Assembly (NCBI GenBank): GCA_039096225.1
Contig: JBBPEB010000026.1
Coordinates: 653,001-717,000, forward strand
DNA length: 64,000 nt
Origin: Blastocystis sp. Blastoise
Lineage: Eukaryota > Sar > Bigyra > Opalinata > Blastocystidae
Direction: 5' to 3'
Shown: one piece after another, positions 1 to 27,147 of the stretch
How the letters are laid out: each line of letters opens with the position of its first letter
Numbering within the stretch: the first letter of the stretch is position 1
The notes under the pieces: generated by a model
Databases searched by the model: none
What the model saw: the letters and a program-made list of their open reading frames with translations, nothing else
What the model was told of the DNA's origin: nothing
Position numbers and translations under genes: made by a program

Positions 1-2416
<2,416 letters not shown>

Positions 2417-2680
2417 ATATATTAGTATTGTCTTTTGCTGCTTTTATATATATTACTTGTAATATAGCCATTTTGAAATTCATTTTCTTTTTGTTTTGTT
2501 ATAAAAATTTAATATAAACTATTGATTCAATAATAATATGTATATTTGAGTTTTATTTTATGTATATGAAACAAAATATATTTTTATTGTTTAAATATTT
2601 GACATCGATAGATATAATAAAAACAAATATATAATAACTTGTACTTTATCGAATTAATAATAGAATTAAGTGCATAGTTT

Positions 2681-7268
<4,588 letters not shown>

Positions 7269-7997
7269 ATTTGAATATAGTAAATAAATTAATGAATAAT
7301 ATATTCAGTTATTCCCAAAGACGTAAGTAACTTCTTAAAATAAAAAAGTAAAAAAAAAAAGGAAAGAATGGATGAAATGACCTGAAAATCGATGTTTCAG
7401 ACTGACACTTTGTAACGCATCATTATGCATCATTTTCTAAAAGGAACAATAATGATTTTTTTTGGATATTATTCTATTCAAAATATCTTGATTGAATTAA
7501 AGAGTAGTAAGGTTTATTTGACTATTTTAACTGCAAAAAATATACTGGTTTTATTTGCGAATAGAGTCTTAATTCAGTTTTTGAGCTTTTTATGTTGTTA
7601 ATGTGTTTTGATTATTTGGTTTTTATTTTGTTTTGATAATATCAGTAATATATTGCAGACATCCAATAGATTGTATCGACAAAAGTTGCGAATAAACATA
7701 GAATGGTAAGACTGAAAAAATGTGTGTAATTTCCACTTGAAAAATGTTTATTACTATATATATATAAAATAATATATCCATATTTTTAAATATAAATTAT
7801 CTAGTTGTGAATCTATAATTGGTATGAAAATGATATTATGAAGTAGTGTTTTATTGAATAAAGTCATTTATTACAAATATAAATATACATAATTAGTTAT
7901 TAAAAGTATTTGAAAAATATAATTATGAATGAGTTTAAATAACAGTATAACATAAATATTCATTTTAAACAGCACATACTTTATACATAAAAACTAT
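7269..7997. other. Intergenic between exchanger and LRR genes
   Basis: Lies between two same-strand genes, so it should contain the exchanger promoter and the LRR-gene 3' end. I see no open frame or structured RNA. Confidence 0.6.
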
Positions 7998-8459
7998 TTA
8001 GATAGTAAATTTAATATCAGGATAATCATGTATAAGTGTATTAATTGATTCTTGAGTATCAATATCTCTATTATTTTCTATATATATAATTATTATATTA
8101 TATATTATTGTAGATTTCTATAATTTTCTATATATATACTTGATAAGTTTATTGTTTCCATGTGAAATTGAGGTAATTCTAATAGGTTACGAATACATTC
8201 TATTCCTTTCTTTCCTACTTCATTACCTATATATAATATATATATGTATATATGTATATATATATAGTATATATAGAGTATAGTATATTAAAAGAATATA
8301 TATAGTATAGTATATTAAAAAAATATAGTATAGAATACAGTTAAGATTTAAAATATATATAATATATATACATGATATATTTAGATGTTTAAACGTAGTA
8401 ATGTTATTATTAATAATCGCGGTTATTAATAATTCTACTCCTTGATCACTAATCCAATC

Positions 8460-8517
<58 letters not shown>

Positions 8518-9274
8518 AACAAAGGATAATGATTCTAAGCATTTAAACGATTTTTTATTGAATGATTCACACAATACTTGTATACCTTCTACTTCAATTT
8601 CATTATCTATATATATATTATAGTTATTATCATATACTAATTATTATTATTATATACATGATAAATCTAGCGATCTTAAAACTGGTATACACTTATAATC
8701 AATAGAAATACATAATGATCTGATTCCCGTGGGAGAAATATTATTATCTATATATACATATATTATGGAATATAATATAATATATATATAAATAGGTTTA
8801 ATAAAGAGTTATTCCATAAATATACATGATAAATCTAATATTTGTAAAGAAGGGCAAAGATTTTGAGAGAAATATAATGATATTTGTTCTAAACCTCTAT
8901 CTCCAAATTGATTATCTATATATATATATGAATAGTATATAATAATTACTGAATATATATATTATATATTAATAGTATATATTCTAGTATTATTGGTATA
9001 TATAATATATGAATAGCAATAAAATAATAATCACTTAACATATAATATATGAATATTATATAATAGTATTTCTATTCTATACCTCTTAATAATAATGTAT
9101 GTAGTTGTGAACAAGGGTTATTTGTAAATACTGAAAATAACTGAGAAATACCAACATCATACAGCCAATTATTACTAAAAGAAAAAGTTTTTAAATTCTT
9201 AAAACATCCCGAATCAGCAAGTACTGAAAATGCCTGAATTGATTCTGATGTTAATGCATTTCCTATATAGATAA

Positions 9275-9309
<35 letters not shown>

Positions 9310-10203
9310 TAATATATAAACATATAATAATAATAATAAACACAATAATAAACATAAAATAAACATATAATAATAATAAACAAATAATAATAATAAACAT
9401 AATAATAATAAATATATACCACTTAAATTAAGTGTTTCTAACTGTTGTATCCAGTCTCCTTGTGTTTTCTTACAGAATTCGATTAGAAACTCATCTCCAA
9501 ATCCATTATGAGACAAATCAATTCCCGTGAGAAATTGACCTTTTTGACTGAGAAAATGAACAAGATCAGGCAAATAATCCACAGAAAAACGACACTCTAT
9601 ATATATTTTATATTATATAAGCATATAAAATAATTAATCATAAAATACCATTAATACACAACTGTTGAACATTAGTCAATGGATATTGGACAAATTCATC
9701 AACAAATGACTTGAATTGCTCTTTTGTAAACTCTTTTTCTATAGACAATTATCACTACTATTCAATCTATTACTCATACTTGAGAATTGATAGATTAAAT
9801 GATCATCAAAGTATATATTCTTCGGTATGACTAACTGATCTTCTTGATTTATATATACTTTTAATCCCATTTTCATATATTTGATGAAAAAGAGAAATAA
9901 TGGTTTCATAGATTTCATTGTTTTGAATACACTTGGCTTATTCAATTGAATTTGATTCATTTCCTCATATAATTCCTTTGCTTCCTGATATGAAAAATCC
10001 GAAACATCCATATTATCATCAATAAGTATCTTCATGATTGTAGACTCATATTTTAATGACAGATCAAGTAAAATTGGACCAACATTTTCGTATGAATTGC
10101 ATTCCATCCATTTCATTGTTAGTAAACAATCCTTATTTTTATTCAAAGACTCTTCGGATACATTGTATACATTCTTCGAAGAATTAAATTGAAAACAAAC
10201 CAT
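7998..10203 (-). CDS. Leucine-rich repeat (RI-type) protein
   Basis: 465 residues in ten exons: 9780-10203, 9649-9738, 9420-9596, 9083-9262, 8826-8915, 8658-8747, 8517-8606, 8372-8461, 8140-8226, 7998-8077. The first 141 residues have no recognised domain. The rest is a run of ribonuclease-inhibitor-like LRRs of 28-30 residues with the LDLSYNxI consensus (for example LRSLDLSYNEIEVEGIQVL). Exons 5-8 are each exactly 90 bases and exon 9 is 87, all in phase 1 and each encoding one repeat, cut right after the LxLS position. The likely role is as a protein-interaction scaffold; no catalytic domain, signal peptide or membrane segment is seen. The first intron (9739-9779, 41 bases) uses the strong GTATGAG donor. 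The start is the only ATG at the frame's 5' end and the stop is TAA. The same exon plan occurs in the gene at 51838-56931. Confidence 0.85.
9282..9416. repeat. (ATT)n-type array in LRR intron
   Basis: Interrupted AAT/AAACAT array within the intron between exons 9420-9596 and 9083-9262. It reads ATT-rich on the transcript strand. Confidence 0.85.
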
Positions 10204-11078
10204 TTTTATTTATAGGAAAACAATAGAATAAGTTTTCCTATAAATACCATAAAAACATTCTTCAAACAATCATTTTATTTTTATCATCCAAGAATTTAGG
10301 TACTATACTAGTTACAAAAAACGAAAGATATTTCTATAATATCCCAAATTGATTGGAATTTATAGAAAAAACGATGAATTCTTGATATCCATTTCTCCTT
10401 TGCATGCCTTATACTATCATTGACATTTTATGTAAACTTAACTTAAGTTTCATATATGAAAACATAACAAATGAGCCCAATTTTTAAGTGTTTCAAAATA
10501 AACGTTTTCTGGTCCATTCAGTTTAATTTGTTATACCTAAAGAATAGATAACAATACAAAACACTCTATTAAAGGAAACAAACTGTATACATCAGTAAAA
10601 ATAATGTGTTTACAACAAGTTTTCGCTCTTGTATTTTTTTAATTTCTAATCGAACATATAGTTTAACGAATAAATAAAAATGACTGGTTGATGTCGAAAA
10701 ACAACCAGTATTTTCCATTATTCTTAAGAATCCGTTTTTGTATTGGATAATTCGTATTTGGAAACACATAGAACCTATCGTGAGTCATGTTAAAATGCAT
10801 TACGGGAATTTTGTTTGTTTAACTTCACAAATGAAAATAAATACATGAAATCGTAGAAGTTCTTCACGTTATCATCGGAATCATGAAAATATCTTAACAG
10901 CTTGTTTCGAAAAATATGAAAATTTATATTTCTCTCAGTATTATTTGATTATTCTCATGATTATTAAAAGAATCTCCTTTTTGACACCAGGGTGGCTTGA
11001 TTGAGAAGGAAAGTATCTGAAAGTATTTATAATTATATTGTATTCATTATCTATTCAACTTTATTGAAATTAGTTATT
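10204..11078. other. Intergenic, probable divergent promoter region
   Basis: Separates the LRR gene (-) from the small gene at 11079 (+), so both promoters should lie here. No convincing coding or RNA gene is visible. Confidence 0.55.
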
Positions 11079-11273
11079 ATGGGATCCTGTATGTCTTCAG
11101 ATCGTGATGGTTATGCTAAACAATATGCAACTTCTAGAAGCGAACGTAGAGCTTCATCTGTATCGTCTGGGTTACCTATGGCTATGAGACATACACCTCC
11201 AAATGCTATGGCTCATGAACGTACACGAAGCAGATCAGGCAGTGCTCGAAAGAAGAGTTTTCATAACTATTAA
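11079..11273 (+). CDS. Small N-terminally acylated basic protein
   Basis: A 64-residue protein of unknown family. It begins MGSCMSS: Gly2 with Ser6 fits the N-myristoylation consensus, and Cys4 could be palmitoylated, so dual acylation and tethering to the cytosolic face of membranes is likely. The remainder is rich in Ser, Arg and Met (RSERRAS, RTRSRSGSARKKS), basic and probably disordered, with plausible phosphorylation sites. The ATG at 11079 is chosen because the frame upstream opens only with a TTG. A single exon ending in TAA. The T-rich stretch downstream looks like a 3' UTR. I do not recognise an ortholog. The codon use and the coherent N-terminal motif make it more likely real than a chance frame. 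Confidence 0.65.
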   Translation: MGSCMSSDRDGYAKQYATSRSERRASSVSSGLPMAMRHTPPNAMAHERTRSRSGSARKKSFHNY

Positions 11274-11919
11274 TGTGCTTTTATAAGCTATGAATTCAAT
11301 GCATTTTATACCCTTGTGAATTTTTAAGGATATATTTTACTGCTGTATTGAATTCACTTTTGTCTTTTACTTATTCATTCTTTCTTTATTTAACTGTTTT
11401 ATTATTATATTTCATATGTTTGATATTTCATATTTCTTTTGAAATTTCTATTCTCTTGTCATCTTCACTTCATGATTTTTTTTTATGTGTATATTAACAT
11501 ATTCATATAGTTATTCTATAAATATATAAATATATGCATATATTAAATTGTAGATTTTTTTACATGTACTATACTTTTGCTTTTGCATTATATTGTTTCT
11601 TTTGTTTTTAATAATCCATATATTATAAATATATATTCTAATTTTTTTGCTATCCATTTTTTTATTGTTTTATATTGTGTATCTTACATAATAATATATG
11701 TATTGTTTCTGTAATAAACATAATCTATATTTAATTGGGTTCTAAATAATATGTTGTTTTGTTATGTATATCTTTTATATTTATAATAATTTGAAATATA
11801 TTATTATGATATATACTAATTATAGGTATAAAAACCTTTTAAGTCAAACGAAAATATCTCCTATTTATTGTAGAAGAGAGAACAGAGAGATAATAACATT
11901 TAAGGACATCAATTTATAG

Positions 11920-11979
<60 letters not shown>

Positions 11980-12018
11980 GAAATGATAAGATAAATAGAT
12001 ATATATAATATATAACAT
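11274..12018. other. Intergenic between convergent genes
   Basis: Holds the 3' ends of the small acylated protein gene (+) and the Slo-type channel gene (-). It is T-rich, with a (TA)n run around 11923-11973. No gene seen. Confidence 0.6.
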
Positions 12019-19502
<7,484 letters not shown>

Positions 19503-21007
19503 AGTAGATATCGAACTTGGTTGCCTCTGTATATTATATGCATTACATGTTGAATATTAATGATAAAGAAAAAGTATGTGATTACTCTTGTCATTTCGTT
19601 TACAGACTAAATCCAATTCACAAAAATAAGAATCTATAAATGGTATGATTATATATAGTATGATATATTAAATACAAATACAAATAATCGAAAATAATTC
19701 AATGTTTTTATAACAAAAATTTTAAATTATGAAAAAGTTGTCAAGAGTTATGATTTCAAATAAAGGTCTACATAAGCCTTAAATGTCAAAGAGTGTTAAA
19801 TTCCAAACATATGATTGAACTATTTCTGGAACTCTAATAAAATTGTCCAGTCATTATTCATTTTTCCTGTTTGTGTTCATGAATGGTCTCTATATTACAA
19901 TAATTGGGACACATCCCTTTATGTTTTTCTTACATTTTAACGATTTGAAAAAGTCGTTTTTGTGTGTATTTGTTTCACGGGAATCATTCAAATATCCAGT
20001 CAAATTCAGAATTTTCCTGGCTCATAAGAAAGAAATATACATTCTTTTTAAACAAGCAGGAATTTTTACTTTAAGACATCATATATCCATCAAATGTATC
20101 TAGTTCTGAATATTATATTTAGAATAAGTCTTGAGTATTCATAATCAATCGGATACATTCTTTTTATCAAAAGAACACGACATTTTTCACTCATTGTTTT
20201 GACTCAAAGGTTCTTAAATCTAGAAATTATTATGTATTTTTAGTACTTTCTTTATGTTTGTTTAGTATTGGCATGATTCTGTCAAAATCATGGTGAAATG
20301 GTACTATATTTATTGAACAAGAAATTATATCTACAAAAAAAACAACGTATTATATTATTTGATTGTAAAAAATGATTTCATCACATATTCATTGATTGAA
20401 TGTGATAGAATCCATTTTGAATTCATGTTCTATTCTTTATAACAATCTGATTGTTAATATTTTATATATTTTCTGCTTTATTACTTTGTCTATTTTATTT
20501 AAATTGTAAAAATAAAAGAAGAAAAGGAAAGGAAAACTATATTCTTTCCAAAAACAAATGAATAAGTTGATTAAAAATGTACTTATAATTGCTAACCTAT
20601 CTCACTGCATTCAGAAACAGATCAATGAAATTCAAATGTTGTTATTCTTAAAAATAAATAGAGTAATTGATTGTTTCTTAAAATGATTGTTAATTAATAC
20701 AATATAAATTATATATATATATAAAGTAGAACTCTTTCCACTTATTAAATAACCATGTACAGTCACTAATTGTTTGTGTTTTTCAACTCTGCCAATTCAC
20801 CAAATCTTCTTTAAAGAGTATCAGTTAATAGGTTTCCATCGTAATAATCAAATAAATAGATATTGAATAGTTCAGTATGATAGATTTGTTATAAAAAGTA
20901 CTGATTGAATTGTATTTCAGGAAAGAAAACAGAATCTTTTCTCGTGTTTTTCGTTCAAAAAATATTTATTCTCATTAATATCATTCATTGCTTATATACT
21001 CCTAAAT
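19503..21007. other. Intergenic, divergent promoters of Slo and MEMO1
   Basis: No gene is supported across about 1.5 kb. An 86-codon frame near 19843-20103 opens with TTG and looks like chance. One copy of the CACGGGAAT half-palindrome lies near 19977, the only one I noticed outside a gene model. Confidence 0.5.
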
Positions 21008-22096
21008 ATGACTACAATTCGATGTGCATCTCATGCTGGTTCATGGTACATATATGAATGAGTCTGTATTCATAGAAATTAGGTATTCGGATGACGAAAA
21101 GGTCTTGTCTTCTTCAATGGAGAGTATTAAATATATCACGAACGTTATTAAGTTACTTTAGGATGGTCTAAGGATGTAGAACAGAGTAAAGAAGACGTGA
21201 AAGGGATCATAGTTCCTCACGCTGGATACAGGTATGTGTTTTATTATCTTCCTTGAGATATATGTATTCAATTAGATTTTGTGGGGAAACCTCTGGCAAA
21301 GTATTTGGTCAAGTTCGTGGAAAATCATATAAATATATTTTTGTTTTAGGACCTCTTCACCACTTTAGAACTCAGTGTGTTTATTTATTATTCAATTTTG
21401 ACGTTTGAATATCTATTATATCTTTATTATATAGAAAATGTCTTTTATCTCAAATGAATTATTATTCAACTCCATTTGGAAACGTTCCTGTTGCTAATGA
21501 TATCAATTTATCCTTATATGAAACTGTATATCTTTATTTTTTATAGTTCATTATTATTATTTATAGGGACATTTTGACTATATTGATACGTATGAAGAAG
21601 AAAACGAACACAGGTATATATATATATATGTTTTTTATTCATTATATTTGTATATATATAATAGTTTTTTATCATATATATATATAATTTTGATATATAT
21701 ATGTATAAAATAATTTAATATATATAATATTTCTTAAATATATTTCTATAATAAAATTAAATGTTATATATATATATATAGTATTGAGATGGAGATACCA
21801 TTTATAAAATATTTTATTAAGGAAGGATATCAAATTATACCTATATATGTAGGTCAGGTCTTAGATAATTATCATTATATTTATGCACAGTATATTCAAC
21901 ATAGAATTATTTTTTTTTGTTATACACTCTATTGAATAATATATATATATAAGTATTTTACTATTTTGTATTACTTTATAGATGTTTGTCAGAGTATATG
22001 TCCAGTTCTGACGCGCTGTTCGTCATTTCATCGGATTTCACTCATTGGGGAGAAAGGTATATATGTATTATTTATACTATTATTATTATTCATATT

Positions 22097-22128
<32 letters not shown>

Positions 22129-22590
22129 TTATAGATAACAATATTATTATTATTATTATGTTTATTTCCATATATTTTCTGTATATAGATTTCGTTATAC
22201 TTATTTACCAGACACAAGTGTTCCTATATATGAAGGTATTTCCCGCGGGGATATGAAGGCTGTGAAATCCATAGAAAAACAAGATCCCCAAGTATATATA
22301 TATATATAAATATTAATATTTATCAAAAATCAGTTTAATTATATAAAAACTTTTTTCATTTAAATATATTAAATATATAATTATATATATAGTCTTTTTG
22401 GGAATATATTGAGAAAACAAAAATTACTATTTGCGGTCGACATGCAATCGATATTTATTTAACTATTCTCTCTATTCTCTCTCTTCCTTCTTCAACGAAA
22501 CTAATACATTATGCTCAAAGTAGTCAAGTTGAATCTTCTTTTGATTCTTCAGTCTCTTATTGTTCTATTATTACCAAATTAAGCACATAA
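21008..22590 (+). CDS. MEMO1: MEMO1-family protein
   Basis: 289 residues, matching the family's roughly 297, in ten exons: 21008-21045, 21083-21123, 21162-21231, 21276-21374, 21435-21525, 21567-21613, 21782-21889, 21982-22056, 22189-22291, 22393-22590. The N-terminal CASHAGSWY signature, the PHAGYR motif, LGPLHH, the SIEMEIPF block, SSDFTHWGERFRY and ITICGRHAID all follow the order seen in MEMO proteins, metal-binding relatives of class III dioxygenases implicated in redox and cytoskeletal signalling. Most introns are short (several under 70 bases) and phases close exactly. The penultimate exon contains the GC palindrome TCCCGCGGGGA at 22241-22251, which encodes Ser-Arg-Gly-Asp. The stop is TAA. 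Confidence 0.95.
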
Positions 22591-22713
22591 TATAATAAAA
22601 CCAAATTACAATATATATAAAATTATCATTTATATATCGTTATTATCGTCTATGCTTCTCTTCTTTGTATATACTATTTTTTAAAGTTATATATATTTAT
22701 TGACATTTTAGAG

Positions 22714-22753
<40 letters not shown>

Positions 22754-22922
22754 GAATAGTGCTGTTAACTCATAGTTTAAATTATATATATATGATTATA
22801 ATAGTTTTATTCAAAAAATATTGTTAAAATATTTATTATTATAAACAAAACAAAAATATATAATATACTTTATAAACAAATATAAATAATTATATAATAA
22901 ACAATATTAAAAAATATTAATA
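22591..22922. other. Intergenic between convergent genes
   Basis: Short AT-rich spacer with a (TA)n run near 22715-22750, between the 3' ends of MEMO1 and the TLDc gene. No further content seen. Confidence 0.6.
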
Positions 22923-25077
22923 TTATTTCTTGATTCCAAAGACTTCAATATCATCCACAATAAACCAGTTCTTCACATCTTTTTCATCAGTATTCGTAAA
23001 TATACTATTTTTCTTTTCTTCTTTATCCAAAGTATAACTACATATTTCTATACTGCCTCCTGTTTCTCTACTATGGAATTCATTATATATACTTAAATCA
23101 TTTCCTTCATAACCAAATTGAGGACCATTCTCAGGATTACATAAAATACTAGACCAAGAGTCCTCCGACTTTATCGGGTAGGAAGAAGGAGGGATTTTTA
23201 ACTCGTTCGATAGGGTGAAAAGGAAAGCAGAACTATCATCTTTATAACCTAAGAATAAATATTGTATATTGTATATATTATTCTTTTATAAAATAAGAAT
23301 GAATGACATAAATTAAGATTATTATACATTATATATTTAATATATTACGTAATAGAATACTCTCATATATGTAAAAAATAATATTATAAAACAAGATTCA
23401 CATAGAATTAAGAAGAAAACTATATTTGTTATCCAATAAATAAAATAAATATATATATTATGTATCACATTAAATAATAGATATTATTTAATGCGATATT
23501 ATAAAAATAATATATATTATTATTATATATATCACATAAAATAATATCTATTATTATATATATACAATAAGAAGATTCCCAACTTTGATTTGTATATCCT
23601 CCAAATATATTAATATATCCATCATGCCCTTGATGCTTTATTATACTCACTGTTTCCCCGCGGTTATCACATAATCTATGGAAATCAGAAGCAGTATATC
23701 CATCTCGACTTCCTCTATAGATATATATATAATTTTATTATTATATAAATACATAAGATAATAGTATTTAAAAACATATATAAAGATAATAGTATTTAAA
23801 AACATATATAAAGATAATATTATATAAATATATATATAAAGATAATGTTATTTAAAAACATATATAAAAATAATAGTATATAAAAACATGTATATATAAT
23901 CATTAAACATAAAAATAAAAGCATATATAATCATTAAACATAAAAATAAAAGCATATATAATCATTAAACATAAAAATAAAAGCATATATAATCATTAAA
24001 CATAAAAATAAAAGCATATATATAACATATTATATACCTATATAATAATATCCAATTTTTATCTTTATCAATCCATTGGCATAACGAACATATATCATTT
24101 GGTTTCATAATAATTGATGTATTGAATCCACAAAAATTGATAGTATTCTCCTCTTTAACAGATTCAGAAATAGTCAGTTGCTGCTGATAGTCGATGAAAA
24201 ACCGTTGAAACTCCTTATAAAGTGTTTCTTTTTGTTCTTTACTTAACTTACGAATATCGATAGATATAGATGATGATTTGATATATTCATGAATATATTG
24301 TATATATTCACAAGTATCCTCTATATAATAATGATTATTTTCTTTATTATAACAAACAATGTTTTCAAATGAATTCGATATATACTTCGATAGATTATTA
24401 TTTTCTTTTAAATAATCTAATACAACGAAATCTTCTTGTTGATTTATATATAGAATTATATTCATAGAAGACGAGTAAGGAAAATGAAGAGGCATAGAAA
24501 GATCTTTAAAAGGTTCTAAAAATGAGGGAATAGGAATTTCGAAATAATCCAGAAAATAAAACATCGATTGTCCCATAGAAGCATCACTTATAGTCGATGG
24601 GACTCGATCAGTATTTAGAAAATTGATGATATCCTCAATTCCATCAAATGAAGGAAAATCAACATAAATGATATCATCACCCATACCACCCATATCATAA
24701 TTGCAAACTTCATTTAAGGTACATCTAGGATATTTTTCTAAAAATGATCTCATTAAAGTATAGACTTCCCCATCAGTCGTTCCTATTCTAAGTGAATTAT
24801 TATTTTTATTTCTGTTCTCATAATAACCGCAAACTGGATGATATGGAACAAATTTGGGTGAAGATTCTTTTGAAGATTGATCCACAGTAGTTGAAGATTG
24901 ATCCTCAGTAGTTGAAGATTGTAAATAAGACAATTTTTGTGTTATAAATTTTGATGATACACTAATTTGTTGAACAGCATTTTGTAGATTCACAATGAGA
25001 GTATTCAAAATATTTTCTACTGTTGTCTGGAAGAAGGATATATCCTCCTGAACCTGTAGAAGACTATTTTCACACAT
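22923..25077 (-). CDS. TLDc-domain protein with BTB-like N-terminal region
   Basis: 504 residues in three exons: 24038-25077, 23566-23714, 22923-23248. The C-terminal about 170 residues form a TLDc domain: LYRGSRDGYTASDFH, INIFGGYTNQSW, the YKDDSSAFLFTL strand and the final DDIEVFGI strand are all in order. TLDc proteins are linked to oxidative-stress resistance and V-ATPase regulation; in protists they are often fused to BTB or coiled-coil modules. The N-terminus has a potential coiled coil (residues 1-50), a Ser/Thr-rich linker and a segment around RIGTTDGEVYTLMRSFL that resembles a tetramerisation/BTB (T1) fold, a weaker assignment. The GC palindrome at 23656-23663 lies in the middle exon and encodes Asn-Arg-Gly. 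The stop is TAA. Confidence 0.85.
23890..24015. repeat. 31-bp tandem repeat in TLDc intron
   Basis: About four copies of a unit containing ATCATTAAACATAAAAATAA, inside the intron between exons 24038-25077 and 23566-23714. It is preceded (about 23750-23890) by looser tandem AAAACATATATAAAGATAAT units. Confidence 0.9.
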
Positions 25078-25646
25078 AAAAACTGTTTCTAATTGAATAA
25101 TTATATTTGTGAGAAAAAGAAAAGATTTGGAATAATTTTTATTTACAAATTTCTTTGATATTTACATTTTCTCATTTTTTTATATCATTAATCGTCAATA
25201 TTCATAAATATAATTTTTTTGTGTTCATTAGTATGTATAAATTATTTATAAACACTTTCTAAGTAAGTATCAATATGTTTTAAGTCAATCTGAAATATTC
25301 TCTCTACTATTTTTTGTAAAATGAGTTTGATTATTATTGTAGACAAATTATTTATTTTAAAACAATACTTATTATGAAATCAGAGTTACAAATGTGTCGA
25401 TCGAAAAATACAAACTTGATTGTTTTTACTTTATTTTATAATGGTCGAGATTAAGATTATGTCAAAAATAATATGTTATGCGATTTATATAATATGAGAT
25501 AGATTGATAATCTAGACAAATAAAAAACCATTGTCTCTTTTTATTTAACCAAATAAAAATATCTCAAAATAGAATAAAATGATTGAATAACAATAAAAAA
25601 ATAAAAAAGTGAATTAGAATAAAAAGAAAATGAATAATCGTGTTTA
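25078..25646. other. Intergenic between same-strand genes
   Basis: Contains the TLDc promoter region and the 3' end of the TDRD3-like gene. Nothing else recognised. Confidence 0.6.
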
Positions 25647-27058
25647 TTAAGATTGAGGATTGGAGTTAGCGGTTTTATTAACTTTGTTAGTTTGATTGGG
25701 ACGTCTATAATTGGAGTGATAGTTGCTTGTATGAGGAGGACGAGAGAGTGTTTGATGATCAGATTGGGATTGTTGTTCTGAAGGTTGTTGACTTCTTCTT
25801 AAAATTGAAGATGTTTTATTTGTAGAACGATTATTAATATTATTATTTCTTGTTTCATTTGATTTTGATGAATTTATATCATTAGAAACACGAGTATTTC
25901 TTGGAGAATCCCTATTTGAAAAATTTCTTGATGACGATATTTTATCGCTCCTTGTGCTTTCAGAAATAGTAGAAGAATCACGATTATTTGTACCTTTTTC
26001 TGGATTATTGAATTTCATAGGATTTTGTTTTGGTGTATTTTGATTATCTTTTCTATTATTATAATCATTTTTGTTATTATAATCATTTTTGTTATTATTA
26101 TTATTTTTGTTATTATAATCATTTTTGTTATTATTACTATTATCATTTCTATTATTATTTCTATGATCTTCTCTATTATTATCATTTCTATTACTATTTC
26201 TATCTCTATTATTATCATTTCTATAATTATTTCTATCTTTATTATCATTTCTATAATTATTTCTATCTCTATTATAATTATTTTTACGATCTTCTCTATT
26301 AATACTATTTCCATAATTATTTCTATCTCTATTATTCTCATTTCTATTCTTCTTCTTATTAGATTCTTGGTTTATAGGAGTATCTATAGGTATAGAAGGA
26401 GAAGAAGAAGGTAGAGGTGTAACTACAGGAGGGATAGTAAATGAAGGAGAATTATCTGGATTAATACCTGTTATACTAATAATTGAAGGAAAATTAGTGG
26501 ATTCTTGAATAGTAAATAAATAGATATAATTCACAAACATAGATCTTAAATTATTAATATAATCTTCACTTGGAACGTAAGCAGGATTCAAGATGTTATC
26601 AGAAAGAAGATAACGAGAAAGCGAAGAACCAGAAATGACAAAAAAGGATTCAGCCATGATTTCTTGTTTAATCTCAAAGAGTAAACAATATCCTAGATAT
26701 ATCAATATATAAAAATTCATGGAGATAAAAAAGTATAAAATGTTTTTCTATATTTACTAATATATATTTGATAAAATAATAAATAGTTTCTTAGAATGAT
26801 GAATATATAATAATAATAGATACCATTTTCATTTAATAATGAGAGATTGCATACAATTCCCTTGATTATTTGTTGAGGATGAAACTCTGTATATTTTGAT
26901 GATAAATCTGAAGATAAAGAGTTGGCAGGTATACTGTTGTTACTCTTTATATTATTATAATTATCAATTTGTGAAGAAGTTACTGACTTATTATTCCTTC
27001 TATCTTTTGAAATATGAGTATTTTTTATTTCTTGAGTAGATCTTATCGTAGACTCACG

Positions 27059-27147
<89 letters not shown>

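Noticed and set aside
9739-9758. A 20-base intron (GTAGTG...TATAG) in the LRR gene
   Set aside because: A stronger GTATGAG donor at 9779 gives a 41-base intron with the same phase and no extra assumptions.
19843-20103. 86-codon frame between Slo and MEMO1
   Set aside because: It starts with TTG, has mixed codon use and no motif. It holds one palindrome half-site, which is not enough.
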